64,000 bases of DNA from Beaufortia kweichowensis (GCA_019155185.1 CM032809.1:11471512-11535511); one strand, 5' to 3'; shown: positions 50,341 through 63,033, counted from the first letter of the stretch. Numbers and translations are program-made. The notes: generated by a model not told the origin, from the letters alone.

Positions 50341-51284
50341 TAGTGGTGTGAATAAGAGTAAACCACGCTCAGAAAGGTGTGATCTTATGGCAAAACAAAC
50401 GTCTATTTTCATATAGCGGAGCATTGTCTCTCAGTTGGGTGTTTTAGCAACTGTAAATAGATGAAGGAAACAGGCATGACTCATCCCATCCCCTGTTCCC
50501 TGCTTCCATAAAACCTCTCTGCCATCAAACTCTCTCTCTCTCTCTCAATGAGTCACTCATATACCCGTCATAGCTCAGTACATGGGCTGTTAACAATCAA
50601 TTAACCAGCGCTCCACGCACGTAGAGCCATCATCAAGAATCATTCAGTCCTCTGCGGCTATGCTGTGCCCATGTTCAACAAAAACAAGACAGGGAAAGAG
50701 AGAGAGAGAGGGAAATAAATGTTATTTGTCTTCAGCTTTAGGCCATGTGCCGGATGCATGTAGTGTGTTGGCAGCTTGTTAACACGTGTTTGTTTAGAAC
50801 ATTCACACTAGATGAACACTTCCGCACTCAGGTGAAGAGATTGTGCCATAGGTGTCTCAGTCTGTTACATATCATTGGCTGGCACTTCACCATCCTGTAC
50901 TGTCACCATACTCTCTTAAACAAAAATCGTTGTATTCAGACATATCTGTGCTTAGTCTAAGAGTCAAGCGGACACATGGGGAGGCAGTGACACTTGGAGG
51001 TGGGGTGGGGAAATGAGACGAAACTGACATGCTCCATTGGCTGGGTGGTGGAAAATGACTCTAAGAAGCTGTACACGGCAGAAATCCAATGAACTTATGA
51101 ACTCTTGGCTTTGCTGAATGATGATGATGCGCTTGAGATTTCAAAGTGCAATTACGAGCGTATTGCTGTTTATCCATTATAGGTTTCAAATTCTAGAATT
51201 AAGAATAGATTTCCAATGAAGAATATGAGATAATTGAGGTCTCTGACGCTTATTGTCGAACACATATAAAGATTAACTGATTTA

Positions 51285-51545
51285 GTACCCCAGCTAACAG
51301 TGTTATGTTGTACGAATGTTTCCCTAGCGTTACCATTTAGGTTATAAGAACATTCTTTCTAAATGTTCTAGGACTGTTCTAAACATCCAGTTTGTTAACA
51401 TTGTATTATTTTGGATGCTCCTCTTCGCAAAACGTTATCATTATATTTAATTTATTAGTTCCCTCTATGTTTCTTCAACATTACCTGAACGTTTAACTTA
51501 CTTGTTATATAAATGTTTCCCCAATACCTTACTTTATATATTTTG
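51285..51545. repeat. 'AACGTT/ACATTC' fish repeat, diverged
   Basis: CCAGCTAACAGTGTTATGTT, GGTTATAAGAACATTCTTTC and GCAAAACGTTATCATTATAT echo the unit at 16930 in a more decayed form. Confidence 0.35.
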
Positions 51546-52585
51546 GTTGAGTTTAAATAGAAATCTCTGACTTTTGATTATCACAGACGTTTTTACAGGG
51601 ATCAATATGACATTTTACACTGGTGAAAAGTCTGAGCAGCAAACGTCTGCTTTCCATTTTTCATCAGTCAGTTGGGGCTGTGATGAGTATTTCATCTCTC
51701 GCTTTCAGACAGTATGTGTCACTTTCTCTGAATGGCAGCTCAGCGTGACAGACTGGCCGTGAGAGAAACAGAATATATTCATACATATATGACCGCAAAC
51801 TGCGCAATTGGATAACAGAGCAGCTAGCTGACGGCCGATCACATTAAGTGATCCAATATTTCATTTGCACGCGGAGTCTGTAGCTTTTGGGGGCTCTTGT
51901 GTGCCATGATGTGACATAGATACACACTAACTAGACACATTGTGGCAAGCAATCACCAGAGCTAATTCAATGTTATGCAATGATGAATGACTGTGAATGA
52001 AAATCTGTCTTCTATAAGGATAACGACATCAGCCGTCACCACCGAGATTAAAACAGCTCTTACACTTGAATTTTTTGAGTCGTCATATTGCAAGTAATAT
52101 TTAAATATCATCCGTCGTGAAATTAAAAAAGTCTTATTGCGGTAAGTTTTGTATCTTTGAAAGACCCATTATAAGATTTCACAGTCACATAACCATACTT
52201 CTATTTGCCATTGTTGCAGTTTGTCAAACATAAAATGTTAATTGGATTGCTAAGTGAGAAATATCGCATCCAATAGAATCCACCTCCAGTCCAAAAATTG
52301 GGAAAAAGCAATATTTCAAATGAGATTTTAATTTGGATAATCTTTTGAACTTTAATAGAGCCCGAGCCAGTGGGCATATTGAGATTACCACATCATTATT
52401 AAACAAAAGTGACACAAAACCATCAATTCTCAGTCCGTGACAGATAAACGCTTTCCACTGCACAAATAATATTAGTTCTGCCTACTGACGCCGGCTCTTA
52501 TCTGCCTCTGGTTTATTGGGTTCACACTGCTGTCAGGTGCTGAGAGATTTGACAGAAATGTTTGCATATATGAATAGCTACACAC

Positions 52586-52587
<2 letters not shown>

Positions 52588-52647
<60 letters not shown>
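52588..52647. repeat. (AT)n microsatellite, 60 bp
   Basis: A pure AT dinucleotide run between nrsn1 and lpcat1. Confidence 0.97.
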
Positions 52648-52651
<4 letters not shown>

Positions 52652-54463
52652 GCAGATCCTTGGAGGCAGCCTGAGGCGCAGTGAATGAGACAAGACCATA
52701 TCGACGGTTTAATGAAAATCCCCCTGCTCATCAAACACAGGGTGAGAGTGATTATACACGGAGACGGACAGAGAGACGAGATGAAACGTATGGCTTCCAA
52801 ATATCACCATTCGTATTCCGTCATTATCATATTCATGCTTGCCATAATGATGGAAATGTCTCGGTGTCGGAGCGATAGTATTATACAGGGTTGTCAAATG
52901 TTTAAGGATTCAGATGTAGGTAGAGCAAAGGTTAGCAAAGTCCCCGTCTTTACCTCAGGGTGTGTGCAATGCTGCCACATTTAAATCAACAGATTGAAAT
53001 CTGACTTTCTGTCAACACAAGCATTCATATGTGTAACGTGTAAAAGAATTTTCCTAGTAAGAAACGTTGCGCTGTTGAACAATTCCAACTCTTTATCTAA
53101 TAAACTATTCAGTTGAGAGAAATGTCCTGGATCAATTAACATCATTTAGTATGATTTATAACCATTTCTCATTTAAAACAATCATTTAGAAGAGCTCATG
53201 TATAAAGACTAATTTAACTATGCAAATGCACGAAAACTATAATGGCCATTGCTTCATTTTGAATGATCTTTTTTCCTGAATAACCAAATGACCTTACAGA
53301 AGTCTCCCTTGAAAAGCTCACATTCTCTTCAGAATCTACAAATGTGACTCTTTTCTGTCCATTCACGTAAAACAAAACAAAAGAGCTACTCTGAACAAAG
53401 AATTACACTGGAAGAGAATTTCAAGGGCACTTTGGCTAATTCACATGGCCAGGTTGCATAGCAACTTCATCCATTCAGTCCAACCGAGTGTCAAGTCCTG
53501 ATTTCCATGAGCAATTTCAGATGATGTCATTATCTATTAACAGCTTGGACACAGGTGGCAAAATGCTCCACTTTCAAGAAGGCAAGAAGCAATTCTTAGT
53601 CTATTTTTACAACAGGGATGATGTAATGCTTTTGCCTCTCGTTTCTAGCAAGATGAGTTTGTTTTATGAATCGCATAGCGCCTCCCTGCGGTACCATGAA
53701 GAATTCCTTTACGTAAGTTTCTCAAACAAATGACATCATGTGTTTACATGGTAGGCTGAGAAAGAAAGAAGATAAGGAAGATAAAAGGTGGGCTAGAGAA
53801 GAAAGAGTTAGAAAGAGATAAAATGGGAAGCTGCGTGAGTGAATGTGGATGAGATAAATATGTGAAAACAAAAAAAGGGAATATTTTGAGAGGATGTTAT
53901 TGAGGAATATAATTCAAGGACAAACTCATATGTTGGGTCAAATATTCTGTGGAGTTCTGCTCCAAAAACAATCCTAATATTTACTTTAAAATCATTCACT
54001 AAAATACACGTATAACAGCTATTATCATGCCGTATGAAAGTGATTTTTCAGTAGTTTTACCATGGTAAAGCAATAACAATACCATATTTATCTACCAAAG
54101 CAATTAAACACCTTGCTGCTTACACCCAACAGACACATATTGACAGGTTTTTTGGCCCATATCCCAAAACATAATGAAATTGATTAATTAAACACGTTCG
54201 TTTCTCATCTTTCAATAGTTTTTAATTTTGATCTTTTAACAGCGTAACCTGTCAAACAGTCAAAACAAACATCCACCTGTAATATTAACTATATACATTT
54301 TACACCAAACAGACACATATTGTAACATCGTTGAGATATTGGCAGCCAAGGCTGTCTGTCTTCACTTGTGTTGCTACTTTCATGAATAACAAAATTGTAC
54401 TTGATGACCCCAACGAAGAACCAGCACAATGCACGAGCCTTTCATGACTTGTGTGGTTATATT

Positions 54464-54477
54464 GCGCCTCCTTGTGG
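54464..54477 (-). promoter_or_regulatory. possible CTCF-type motif between nrsn1 and lpcat1
   Basis: The minus strand reads CCACAAGGAGGCGC, a 12 of 14 match to CCASYAGRKGGCRS, about 1.1 kb beyond the lpcat1 stop. Similar short motifs also occur at fish transposon ends, so this is weak. Confidence 0.25.
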
Positions 54478-55592
54478 CCAAAACTACACCAATCTGAGAA
54501 TTAAGAGACCAGTTATTAACAGTCCATGTTCCTCATTAATTGGCACATAAAAATTTAAATAACCTTTTTATGTTCTTTGAAGAGTCATCCCTTCTCCATG
54601 TGTTGGGTATTATTGCTTTTGGTTTATGCATTTTAATTAACAGAAAAAGTATGGTGCCTCTTGAAAATAGATAACTCATGCAGAGAGTGATAGTTTTGTG
54701 ATGTTTGAACTCTATTAACAGGGCTTTAGTAAAATATAAACTGAGGACTTCATATATTAATAATATATTTAGTATATTATAGTATATTAAAAATATTTAT
54801 ATATTTAGTGACAATATTTATTTCATTTTTTTAGGGTTTTAACCCATAAGTGGGAAAAGCACCAAGGCCTCTTATTCATGTAATAAACAAATGGCTTGGT
54901 TAAAAATAAGTTCAAAATATACCACAATTAAAATAATTATGTATTAAAATAAATGTCGAATTTGAATATCTTCACTTTATGTATGAGCAACAAATCGTTG
55001 TGTTTTAAATACTGTTCATTTTGCTCATTAAAGGTATGTGTGAAATAATATAAAATAAAATATGGGGACGATTACTGTGTACTAACATTGTAACCTGAAT
55101 ACATCTGCTTCGTTTTCCAGTGAAGATCAACAGGAAAGGAAAACATAAGTATTATTTTTCATATAAAAGCCTACTCAAATGTTCTTTAAACTATTCAATT
55201 TGTGCAATACACACTGGTACCTGCAGCATCACCTGTTGGCATCACTTTACCTTAAAAGTCGACACATACTGATAAACAATCCAAGACAGTCTTTTACTTA
55301 TTCAGTGTGAGCTTTTGGTTTATGACATTACATATATGACAACTGATAAAATCAAGGCATCAAAAATCTGTTACAGGTTTTGTTTCTATTTCTGCCAGAA
55401 AAAGAACAGCTTTGAAGATAAGCTCAAGCTTTTCGACGAAATAAAAAAATAAATTATTGAAAGATTTTCAATGGAGCTCTGGAAAAATCCCAGAGGTGAT
55501 GTTCCCAGATGCAGATTTATACTCTGCTTATCATTCTTCATCACATCTCACGTGCACTGAGAGTGACAGGCTGTGATGGTAAAAGCTGTTTT

Positions 55593-56007
55593 TCAGTTCT
55601 GTTTCTTGCTGTGTGCAGTACTGTGAGCATTCAGATCTCTGGGGCTAAAGTCACTACAGAAGCCGTTAGCTGAAGGTCGAGACTCTGAAGGTGAGTGCCG
55701 CGGTGTTGAGTCACGGAGACAGTGATACTGCTCCACAAAATCAGGGCATTTCTCCATAAAACAGCAAAAATCATCTGCCACAAGATAAAACAAATAGCAT
55801 TAATACAGTCAAGTGCCACAACCGAACATGTGTCCACATTCTGTATGTAAACTACACGGTCCTACCATATGTGACCTTTCCTTTGTCTTGACAATCTATG
55901 GCCCTAAAGAGGTCAGAAATAGCAAGATCTCCAACCCCCAGAGCTGTTTTTAAAATTGTGGCCAACTCATCTTCCACAACAGCTCCATCTTCTTGTGCTT
56001 TAAACAT
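55593..56007 (-). other. lpcat1: lpcat1 last two coding exons
   Basis: Exon 55866-56007 encodes MFKAQEDGAVVEDELATILK, TALGVGDLAISDLFRAIDC and QDKGKVTY, the second, degenerate EF-hand-like unit. Exon 55593-55774 encodes DFCCFMEKCPDFVEQY, then a Ser/Pro-rich linker, ANGFCSDFSP and the terminal KKQN. No unambiguous AATAAA follows close by on the minus strand; TTTATT (AATAAA reversed) occurs only far downstream, at about 54826, so the 3' UTR end is open. Confidence 0.88.
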
Positions 56008-59000
56008 CTGGAAAACAAAAATTGATTCAATGTTCAGTGAAACGCTGACCTAATCTTATTTGCCATCATTCATTTAATTCATTTTAATCTCCATAAAAAG
56101 AAAACCTATGAATCTCCACGACCTATTAAACAGCATGTGGTTTTCATTGGTTGTGTAGAAAGGTTTTTTGGATATGTCATAGTTTTTTATCTATGACAAC
56201 ACTCACCATAAAAGCCAATTTAATAGTCTCCAGATATCTGAAGGGTCTGCAGACAACGGACAGAGCGATGACGTACTCTTTCACATCCATCACGCCATTC
56301 TAGAAACATACACTTCGTTTAAAACTCACGATCAGACGTGTTATGAAAACACACAGTCATTGACGATTGTGTATTTTACTGGCTTACTTCACTCCTCTGG
56401 GTCATTCATGACCTAATAAACATATGAAAAAAACAAAAGTTTAACCTCCTCGAAAAGTGAGAAGATGTCCTGGACAGCATCTGTCACGGGTTGGTTGAGA
56501 TACTGAGCGAAGGCCTTCACATCCATGTTTCTGCTCATCTGAAGGGCTCTGATGGCATCTTCATGGAGGACTTCATCCAGTGACCCCTGTCTTTAGTCTA
56601 CAGTACAAAGACCAACAGAAAAGAAAAATGTAAAAAATAAAAAAATTGAAGGTTTGTGCATTTTAATTCACAGAAATCCTACAAAGCATGTTGCCTCTCA
56701 AAAACATGTCACATCCATAATGCATCTATATTTCCATTTTCAAAATAGATAAATCGTAAACAGACTGATATTTTTGTTATGTCTGGACCAGGCTTTAGTT
56801 ACATTTTGAAGGATGGTTCAATATATTGCTAATAAATACATTCACTGAGAATTTATATTTCAAGTTTTTGACTGAAAACATCACGTCCATAACACTGGAA
56901 TTGCCCATATCTGATTGCAACAACTGAATAATTTTAATAGTTAAAAAAACTGTGACATGAAAAAGAATGTAAAAGTATGCTGATTATATAGTTTTCAAAT
57001 ATTTTTAATATACTTACAGCATTAACAAATGGCATGTTGCTTTATTCAGCAAATAATATTGCATTTTTCTTCAATATTGTGCAACTCTAATCCAAATCCT
57101 AAAAGTTCCCGACAAACTGAATGTTTTGTTGCATTTGTCTAATGGTCATTTTAGACCTTAAAATTGAACCCCGAACTCCTTTCCAGTCCCTGTTATAATT
57201 GTGTTTCCATACAATTATCGCTAGAGGGCGCTATGTTTACTGAAAAAATGAACACTGACGACACAAACCAGCCCTGCTGTAACAATCAATCCTCAAATAC
57301 TAACCCACAGCAAACAAAGCTTCACTTCCTCTCATTACGAGCGCAGCGCTGGCAGGCAGAGAGCACCGGTTCATTTCCCATCAGTCAGCACACTGCTGCT
57401 CATACTATTGAGCGTAATGACCGTTTACGCTTCGGCTCTACTAGATCAATAATGTGATATGTAGACCTGAGCCCTGGGGATGAATATGCTGATGGATTGA
57501 ATGGCCCGATGACTGATTCACCTCATGACCAAAGGCTGTACCTCATGTCACTGAGACACCCATAAACGGCCCTTCACTATTAACAGAATAGCTCTGTACT
57601 GCACTGTCATATCACATCTGAAGACATTTACAATGCAGTTAATATTTCATATCTCCAGACAGTCTGCTTGTCTACTCACCCTAAACAGCGCACCAGTCTG
57701 GCAAACTCCAGCAAGCAGGTGTTTCGGGGCAAACGCAGAGGGCCCTTGGCCATAGCAAGCTGACAGTCCTCGAAAGAGTAATCGATGATGGGCAACCCCA
57801 GCGCCCTGGAGAAACACATACATAGAAAGGAAGGATGAATGTAAACATGCTTATTGCTGAAAATTGAGCACTAGTTCCATAGAATTTTGGTGATGCATCT
57901 TGTGAGTCGAGTTTGAATCTTCATCTTCAAAAAAAACCCAGCATGCGGTAAACTATTTAAAATTTTTGGTGCCATTTGAGATATTTGAAACAGACCAAAA
58001 TATAAACGCAACGTTAACAAATGATTATCCGACTGTTGGGATGCAGGTGTTCTGTCACTTTAATGCGATCACTCACTTGGCCATGATACGCCTCACATTG
58101 CTGGCGAACAGTGCAGGATCTCTTTTTTCTTCCTCTGATGGCGTGTATGTCGGGAGATACTGGACAGACAACATACATTCACTAATTCAGTTTTCTATTA
58201 GTCAAAATATCATTTATATTAAACATCATCGATACTTCACAGAGCTCTCACCTCTATTTCTATGGAATTGTGTAGCTGGCATAACGTGAGCCATAATATC
58301 TTCAGTCTGAAAGGAAGAATTTTTGTTTTATTTACAGTATGTGATCCATACATATACAGTATAAAAACATTATTTGTAGTACACACCCAGAGGGTGTGGT
58401 AAAGTAATTCACAGGTGGCCGGGTAAATGTTACAAAGATGCCCAGGTCACATTTCACCTACAAATTGTTTTTACACATTAAAATTAAATATATATAATAT
58501 AAATAAATAACCTCTAAATATGCAAAAATTATAAGGCTGTCAAACAATTAATCGCATCTAGAATAAAAGTTTGTTTCCATAACATATGTCTGTGTACTGT
58601 GCATATAAATTTTGTATTTAAAACACACATACATGAATATATTAAGGAAATATTTAGAGATATATATATCGTATATACATATATATATATAATTATCAAT
58701 ATTATATATTTATATAATTATATATAAACATTTACTAATTTATATATTTAATATTTTTCTTAAATATATGCATGCGTATGTGTTTATAATAATGCGTTAC
58801 AAAATTAATATGTACAGTACACATGACATATATTATGTAAACACAAACATTTATTCTGGATGCGATCAATCGTGTGACAGCCCTATAATACAAGCTAATT
58901 TCAAATGAATAGTGTTTTTTAATTCCAATTTAATTTGCTATAATACAATAATTTGAGATTTGGAGGGGTGCTTTAATAACTTTCATGCAAACTTTTTACT

Positions 59001-62000
59001 ATGCAAACATACTTGGTCCCATACTTCAAGCAACACATACGTAGTGTCATTTTTCATACTTTGGGTTCAAATATAACCCAGACATGTTCTTGACAGGTTT
59101 CATGAGATTCACAAGAAATTCCCTAACAAGACATGATATTGTCATTATAACACAAACAGAGTGAAAGTAACAAACAGAGTAAAAGAGTGAAGGAGATGAA
59201 TGAGTTGACAGAGCTCGAGTGAACTCACGCTCCAGGCCCCTGCCACGTCCATGAGATTGTATCCTATGAAGGAAGTGAGAAGACAAAGGCAAATGAATAG
59301 GTTTGGCATCCCAAACAAACATCTCAGACATGGGTATTATACTAACAGTATCCACCCAAACAAACAGGCCAAACAAGGACACTCCTATAAACAGCCTGCA
59401 CACACATATCCAACCAAACGTGACTTAACCGCCAAGACCTGACCTTGATCCAGTGATAGCACGACCTTGACTAAATGCCCTGCTGTTAAATTTCAGTATT
59501 AATACATGATGAGAGACGAGCTCGGACGTGTGCCGAGTTTTCCAGGGGTTTACATGAAACCTGCTGTGCTGTGCTTGTATGATTTGTGAGAGAAGAAGAC
59601 AAGGACGTCCAAGACGGACAAACAGACAAAGCGAGAGGACAAAGAAACGACGCGTTTGACTGATCCACAATTGACGAAGTGTTTGTTCTTCTGTATATGC
59701 AACTCAGTGGGCTGTGAAAAGGCAGCAGGGTTGAATAGAGAAACATAATCCGCTCCTGACAGAAAGTAGGAGTGGCTTAACACTGACACTGTATGGACAC
59801 GCCCTGATTGGGCGGACGAGTTATTCTTACCATCTTGTTCAGATAGCGCAACACCACAGGCTGTACGGGAACTCCGGGGATAAACGCACCTGCGGGAGAG
59901 AAACGGGTGGGAATGAGAGAGAGTGGCAGGACTTGTATTGGGACCGTGGAGGATGGGTGTGGCTTTAAAACATAGTCTATCCCATTTACTGTACTGAAAC
60001 CTGACTCTTGTGGGTGTGAACTTCAGTATCCAAACCCATTAACCTCTTGAAGGTATCCCAACTCATTAATGAATTTGGATCATAACGTCATAACTTTTCA
60101 TGAAAAGTTTTTTATAACTTCATTATTTTATAAATAATAAACAGATTATTAAAGGGAACCAAAAATTCATTATTTACTCACTGTCATGTCATTCCAAACC
60201 TGTATTACTTTCCTTTATCTGTGAAACACAAAAGAAGATATTTTGAGAAATGTCTCAGTGGTTTTGGGTCCATACAATGGAAGTCAATGGGGGTCAATGT
60301 TGTTTGGTTACCATCGGTCTTCAAAATACCTTCTTTTGTTTTCTGCAGAAGATAGAAAGTCATACATGTTTGGAATCTAATCTTAGTCTTAGTGATCAGA
60401 TATTATCAATCAATGTGCTTTTTAATATACCTTTATAATGAAGTGAACATCAACTTAAAGTGATAGTTTATGCATATATGAAATTCTGATATCAAATACA
60501 CACTTTCTTGTCACGCTAAACATTTATGATGTTTTATTTTCATGAAAGCTGGTTCAATTTCTATTTTTTCTCTACAATAAAAGTGTAGGGTGACTATAGC
60601 TGACAAACCTCAAGGAAGAAAAATAGGGGAAAAAAAATGAATAAAATAAAATAGTATGTTTAAAAAGTAAAAGCAGTTTATAAAAAGCGAATACATTTCT
60701 TCTTTATTAAAATTTGGGTTCATTTTAGTGAAGGAGAGCCTGCAAAAACTTATTACCTGTTGCTAACAAAAAATGAGACACCTTTAACATCCTTAAACTG
60801 GTTTGATGATTATATTTACACTTACATTTAAATGAACAAATGTAAATATAAACAAACAAAAAACATCAAAACAACATTTAACAACAACAGCTGTGAACTA
60901 AAAGGACACTCATGCAAATATACAAACCACCTATAATTCATTTGCATCTTTCCACATGAGGAACGACATCCTGACCTGATCAACTGGATGACCAATATTC
61001 TTTGAGAATAACAGGAAGACAAAAAAGATTTCCCTGGCCTTTCACTCATCAATTACAAATGAAAGCTATAATACAGTAAAAATCTATGTAAATTTAAAAC
61101 TCTACAGAGTAAATGAAAAATAAAAAGACCTCTCGACACACATTCAAGCTCTATATCTGGCCTTCTAGACTTTGTTTTGGTGAGATATCTGATTGCAGGT
61201 GTTGTTTGGTACAGCGAGAGCAGCCGTATTAAAGGTTGTGGAGAGAAAAGTGAGACAGCCAGACTAGGAAAAAATAATCACGGGTGTGAGAGAACGGGAA
61301 ATGGATTAGGGGAACAGAGCAGATACTGTGATTGACAGAGGAGGGGGGATTTGAGATGAATAGACCATCATACAGCAGTGTACACAGGAAGAGGAAGTCG
61401 ATCACCAAATCTCTCAGCTCTGTGAACCACGATGAGCCGCAGATTAGAAAGAGAACAAAGAGAGAACAAATACACACACCGAGTAAATATTTGGGCAAAT
61501 ATTTTGAGGGACCATCCCTAACAAATCCTAATCTGTTGTAAATGCTCGTACACAATTTCTGTGAGCATGGAGGGTTTGTGGACAGAGCGAGCGAGTTCAT
61601 ACATACCAGGCTTAAACGCGATGAGACAGGATCTATTGGTGCATGTGCCCTCCGGGAAGATCATGATCTGAAAACGGACCACAGTCAAAAATATAATATT
61701 TTTAAAAATATTCGAAAACTTGCTTGCATGTATTGTCTGAAAGTTGAAACTCTAACTTTATTGAGTTATTCAGTGTTTTAAAGGAAGAGGATATGAGCAA
61801 TTCAAGCATTATGGATGTGACATTTTCAGTCAAAACTTGAAATATAAAAATTCTCACAGTATGTATTCATTACCAATATATTAAACCATCTGTTATAATT
61901 TACTAAAGCCCTCTTGATAGAGTCCAGACATATAAAAAAATCACTTACCTGAGGCCACTCGCCAGCCGAACACGCCCTGCGTCTGATCTCTTCTACTGTC

Positions 62001-63033
62001 TTTCTTCTAGAGTCTTGATCCGAGCGTGACACAAACACAGGCCGGATGAACTTGATAAGGGCTGAAAGAGTAACGAATGAGAGAAAATGCCTTGAAAAAG
62101 CAAAAGAAAAATTAAGATAGAAATAAAGATATTGGGAACTATAACCTTTTAGTAGGAATGTCATAATTTCCAAATCCCAAAAGATTTTATGAACACTCAA
62201 AGTGACAAACCAAAATCAAGATGATCAGTTTCTAATTCAAACTACAATCAAATGTAAATGTAAACAAATCATTCTAATGCCAGTTAATCTGCCTCCAGTA
62301 AACTGGTGAGAAGCAGATTTTTCATATCAAGGTTACTGCAGGATGCTGTTAACATCAACAATGGTATAAGGCTTTAACTAAGCCACACTTAAATCCTATA
62401 TTTCTGTAGTATACATAGTCTTAATAAAGTGTCCAAATACTCGTACATCACAATCAATCACACGTGATTCAGCGGACAACACATCTTTAAAGGCCACGGG
62501 AGTTACAATGTAAAGAGAATATGTAAATCTGTCATTCAAAATGAAAAAAACACACCAAGCGAAAAACAGACCAAGTAGACAGACCACTGCACACACAAAA
62601 AAAACTTTAACTGAAAGCAAATGATATGAGCGAAGCCATCACAGCCAGAGACGTGAACCTTAATGAACTCATTAACCCCTTGAACCCAGTACATAATACA
62701 GAATACCAACAACTCAACTACCAAATAATATTTGTGGACTCATTTTTGCAAACTTTGAACATAAACATTTTTTAACATTCAAACAATGTATAGATGAAAT
62801 GTTTCAATGAAGACTCACTGCCCCAGACTGGAATGTCTTTGCTCTCCGCCTTCATCACTATAGATGCCATCGTCATGGTAACTGGGATGGCATCAAAGTA
62901 GGATGAGTGGGGGGCCATGGTGAGGATGGGTGCTTCGCTGGGCAGAGCCGGCCGTCCCTTTACACGGATCCAGTGAAAACCTCCAGAAAACCACATGGCC
63001 CTCATGATGGCCTTTAAGACCAAATCTACTAAC
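55593..63033 (-). CDS. lpcat1: lysophosphatidylcholine acyltransferase 1 (lpcat1), 3' twelve exons, 5' end outside window
   Basis: LPCAT1 re-acylates lysophosphatidylcholine with acyl-CoA at the ER and lipid droplets (Lands cycle; surfactant and retinal phosphatidylcholine; also lyso-PAF). Exons in transcript order are 62819-63033, 61949-62061, 61607-61667, 59831-59889, 59229-59263, 58252-58306, 58077-58159, 57680-57805, 56446-56590, 56207-56299, 55866-56007 and 55593-55774. All have GT-AG ends and compatible phases and total 1309 nt, giving 435 residues plus stop. Human LPCAT1 has about 441 residues over the same span (534 in total). Visible motifs are HSSYFD (HX4D), EGTCTNR, VPVQPV and a C-terminal EF-hand region. 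The chain ends KKQN, a KKxx ER-retrieval signal like human KKLD. ANGFCSDFSP near the end favours LPCAT1 over LPCAT2 or LPCAT4. About 90 N-terminal residues, including the membrane segment, lie beyond 64,000. Confidence 0.95.
56207..56590 (-). other. lpcat1: lpcat1 EF-hand exons
   Basis: Exon 56446-56590 ends QDIFSLFEE, and exon 56207-56299 begins NGVMDVKEYVIALSVVCRP. Together they form the helix-loop-helix seen in human LPCAT1 as MFSLFDESGSGEIDLREYV. Here the loop is two residues shorter and starts with Glu rather than Asp, so canonical calcium binding is doubtful. The acceptor of 56446-56590 (CTAAAG) has a weak pyrimidine tract but is the only one that keeps the frame. A more upstream AG would bring in a TAA. 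Confidence 0.85.
57218..57231 (+). promoter_or_regulatory. possible CTCF-type motif in lpcat1 intron
   Basis: TCGCTAGAGGGCGC matches 12 of 14 positions of CCASYAGRKGGCRS. It lies in the intron between lpcat1 exons 57680-57805 and 56446-56590. This is a motif only. Confidence 0.3.
57680..57805 (-). other. lpcat1: lpcat1 exon after the acyltransferase fold
   Basis: Encodes LGLPIIDYSFEDCQLAMAKG and then PLRLPRNTCLLEFARLVRCL, aligning to the human ALGVSVTDYTFEDCQLALAEG region. It follows exons 58252-58306 (LKILWLTLCQLHNSIEIE) and 58077-58159 (YLPTYTPSEEEKRDPALFAS onward) with intact phases. Confidence 0.9.
58531..58888. mobile_element. long inverted-repeat MITE in lpcat1 intron
   Basis: The left end GGCTGTCAAACAATTAATCG and the right end CGATCAATCGTGTGACAGCC are inverted. 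The match runs about 120 bases into each arm around an (AT)-rich centre at 58650-58740. This is a known ostariophysan repeat type (my recognition from memory). It sits between lpcat1 exons 59229-59263 and 58252-58306. Confidence 0.7.
59831..59889 (-). other. lpcat1: lpcat1 exon encoding motif IV (VPVQPV)
   Basis: Encodes AFIPGVPVQPVVLRYLNKM, the motif IV segment of the acyltransferase fold. The next exon, 59229-59263, is only 35 nt long (DTISWTWQGPG) and its borders are fixed by the frame on both sides. Confidence 0.9.
60152..60378. mobile_element. family E element in lpcat1 intron
   Basis: Contains CTCACTGTCATGTCATTCCA, AAACACAAAAGAAGATATTT, GAGAAATGTCTCAGTGGTTT and TACAATGGAAGTCAATGGGG. 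It is the least diverged copy of this family here and lies in the intron between lpcat1 exons 61607-61667 and 59831-59889. Confidence 0.65.
61607..61667 (-). other. lpcat1: lpcat1 exon encoding motif III (EGTCTNR)
   Basis: Encodes IMIFPEGTCTNRSCLIAFKP. The EGTCTNR stretch is the glycerolipid-acyltransferase motif III that contacts the acceptor phosphate (family knowledge). It starts in phase 0 and ends with one base of a Gly codon. Confidence 0.93.
61949..62061 (-). other. lpcat1: lpcat1 exon encoding motif II region
   Basis: Encodes LIKFIRPVFVSRSDQDSRR followed by KTVEEIRRRACSAGEWPQ. Near-identity to the human segment (RPVFVSRSDQDSRRKTVEEIRRRA) was judged from memory of the family. The phase joins GGC-A to CC, giving Gly-Thr-Leu at the junction. 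Confidence 0.93.
62819..63033 (-). other. lpcat1: lpcat1 catalytic exon (HX4D motif)
   Basis: The first lpcat1 exon in the window has acceptor CTCCAG at 63034-63039 and donor GTGAGT at 62813-62818. It encodes LVDLVLKAIMRAMWFSGGFH, then the acyltransferase motif I HSSYFD, with the catalytic-type His at 62907-62909 and Asp at 62892-62894, and ends in VMKAESKDIPVWG. It starts with one base completing a codon of an exon outside the window, so this is not exon 1. Confidence 0.93.

Larger units (their letters stand above)
50341..55592. other. nrsn1-lpcat1 intergenic region
   Basis: No gene recognised. Short (TC)/(AG) runs at about 50,530 and 50,698-50,710, a diverged repeat at 51,285, (AT)n at 52,588 and a weak CTCF-type motif at 54,464. 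51,560-52,480 and 52,670-53,000 are repeat-free and of balanced composition. Convergent 3' ends of nrsn1 and lpcat1 face each other across it. Confidence 0.4.

Noticed and set aside
53488..53733. 81-codon frame between nrsn1 and lpcat1
   Set aside because: Composition resembles the flanks, and no domain or supporting exon was found. Kept as intergenic.
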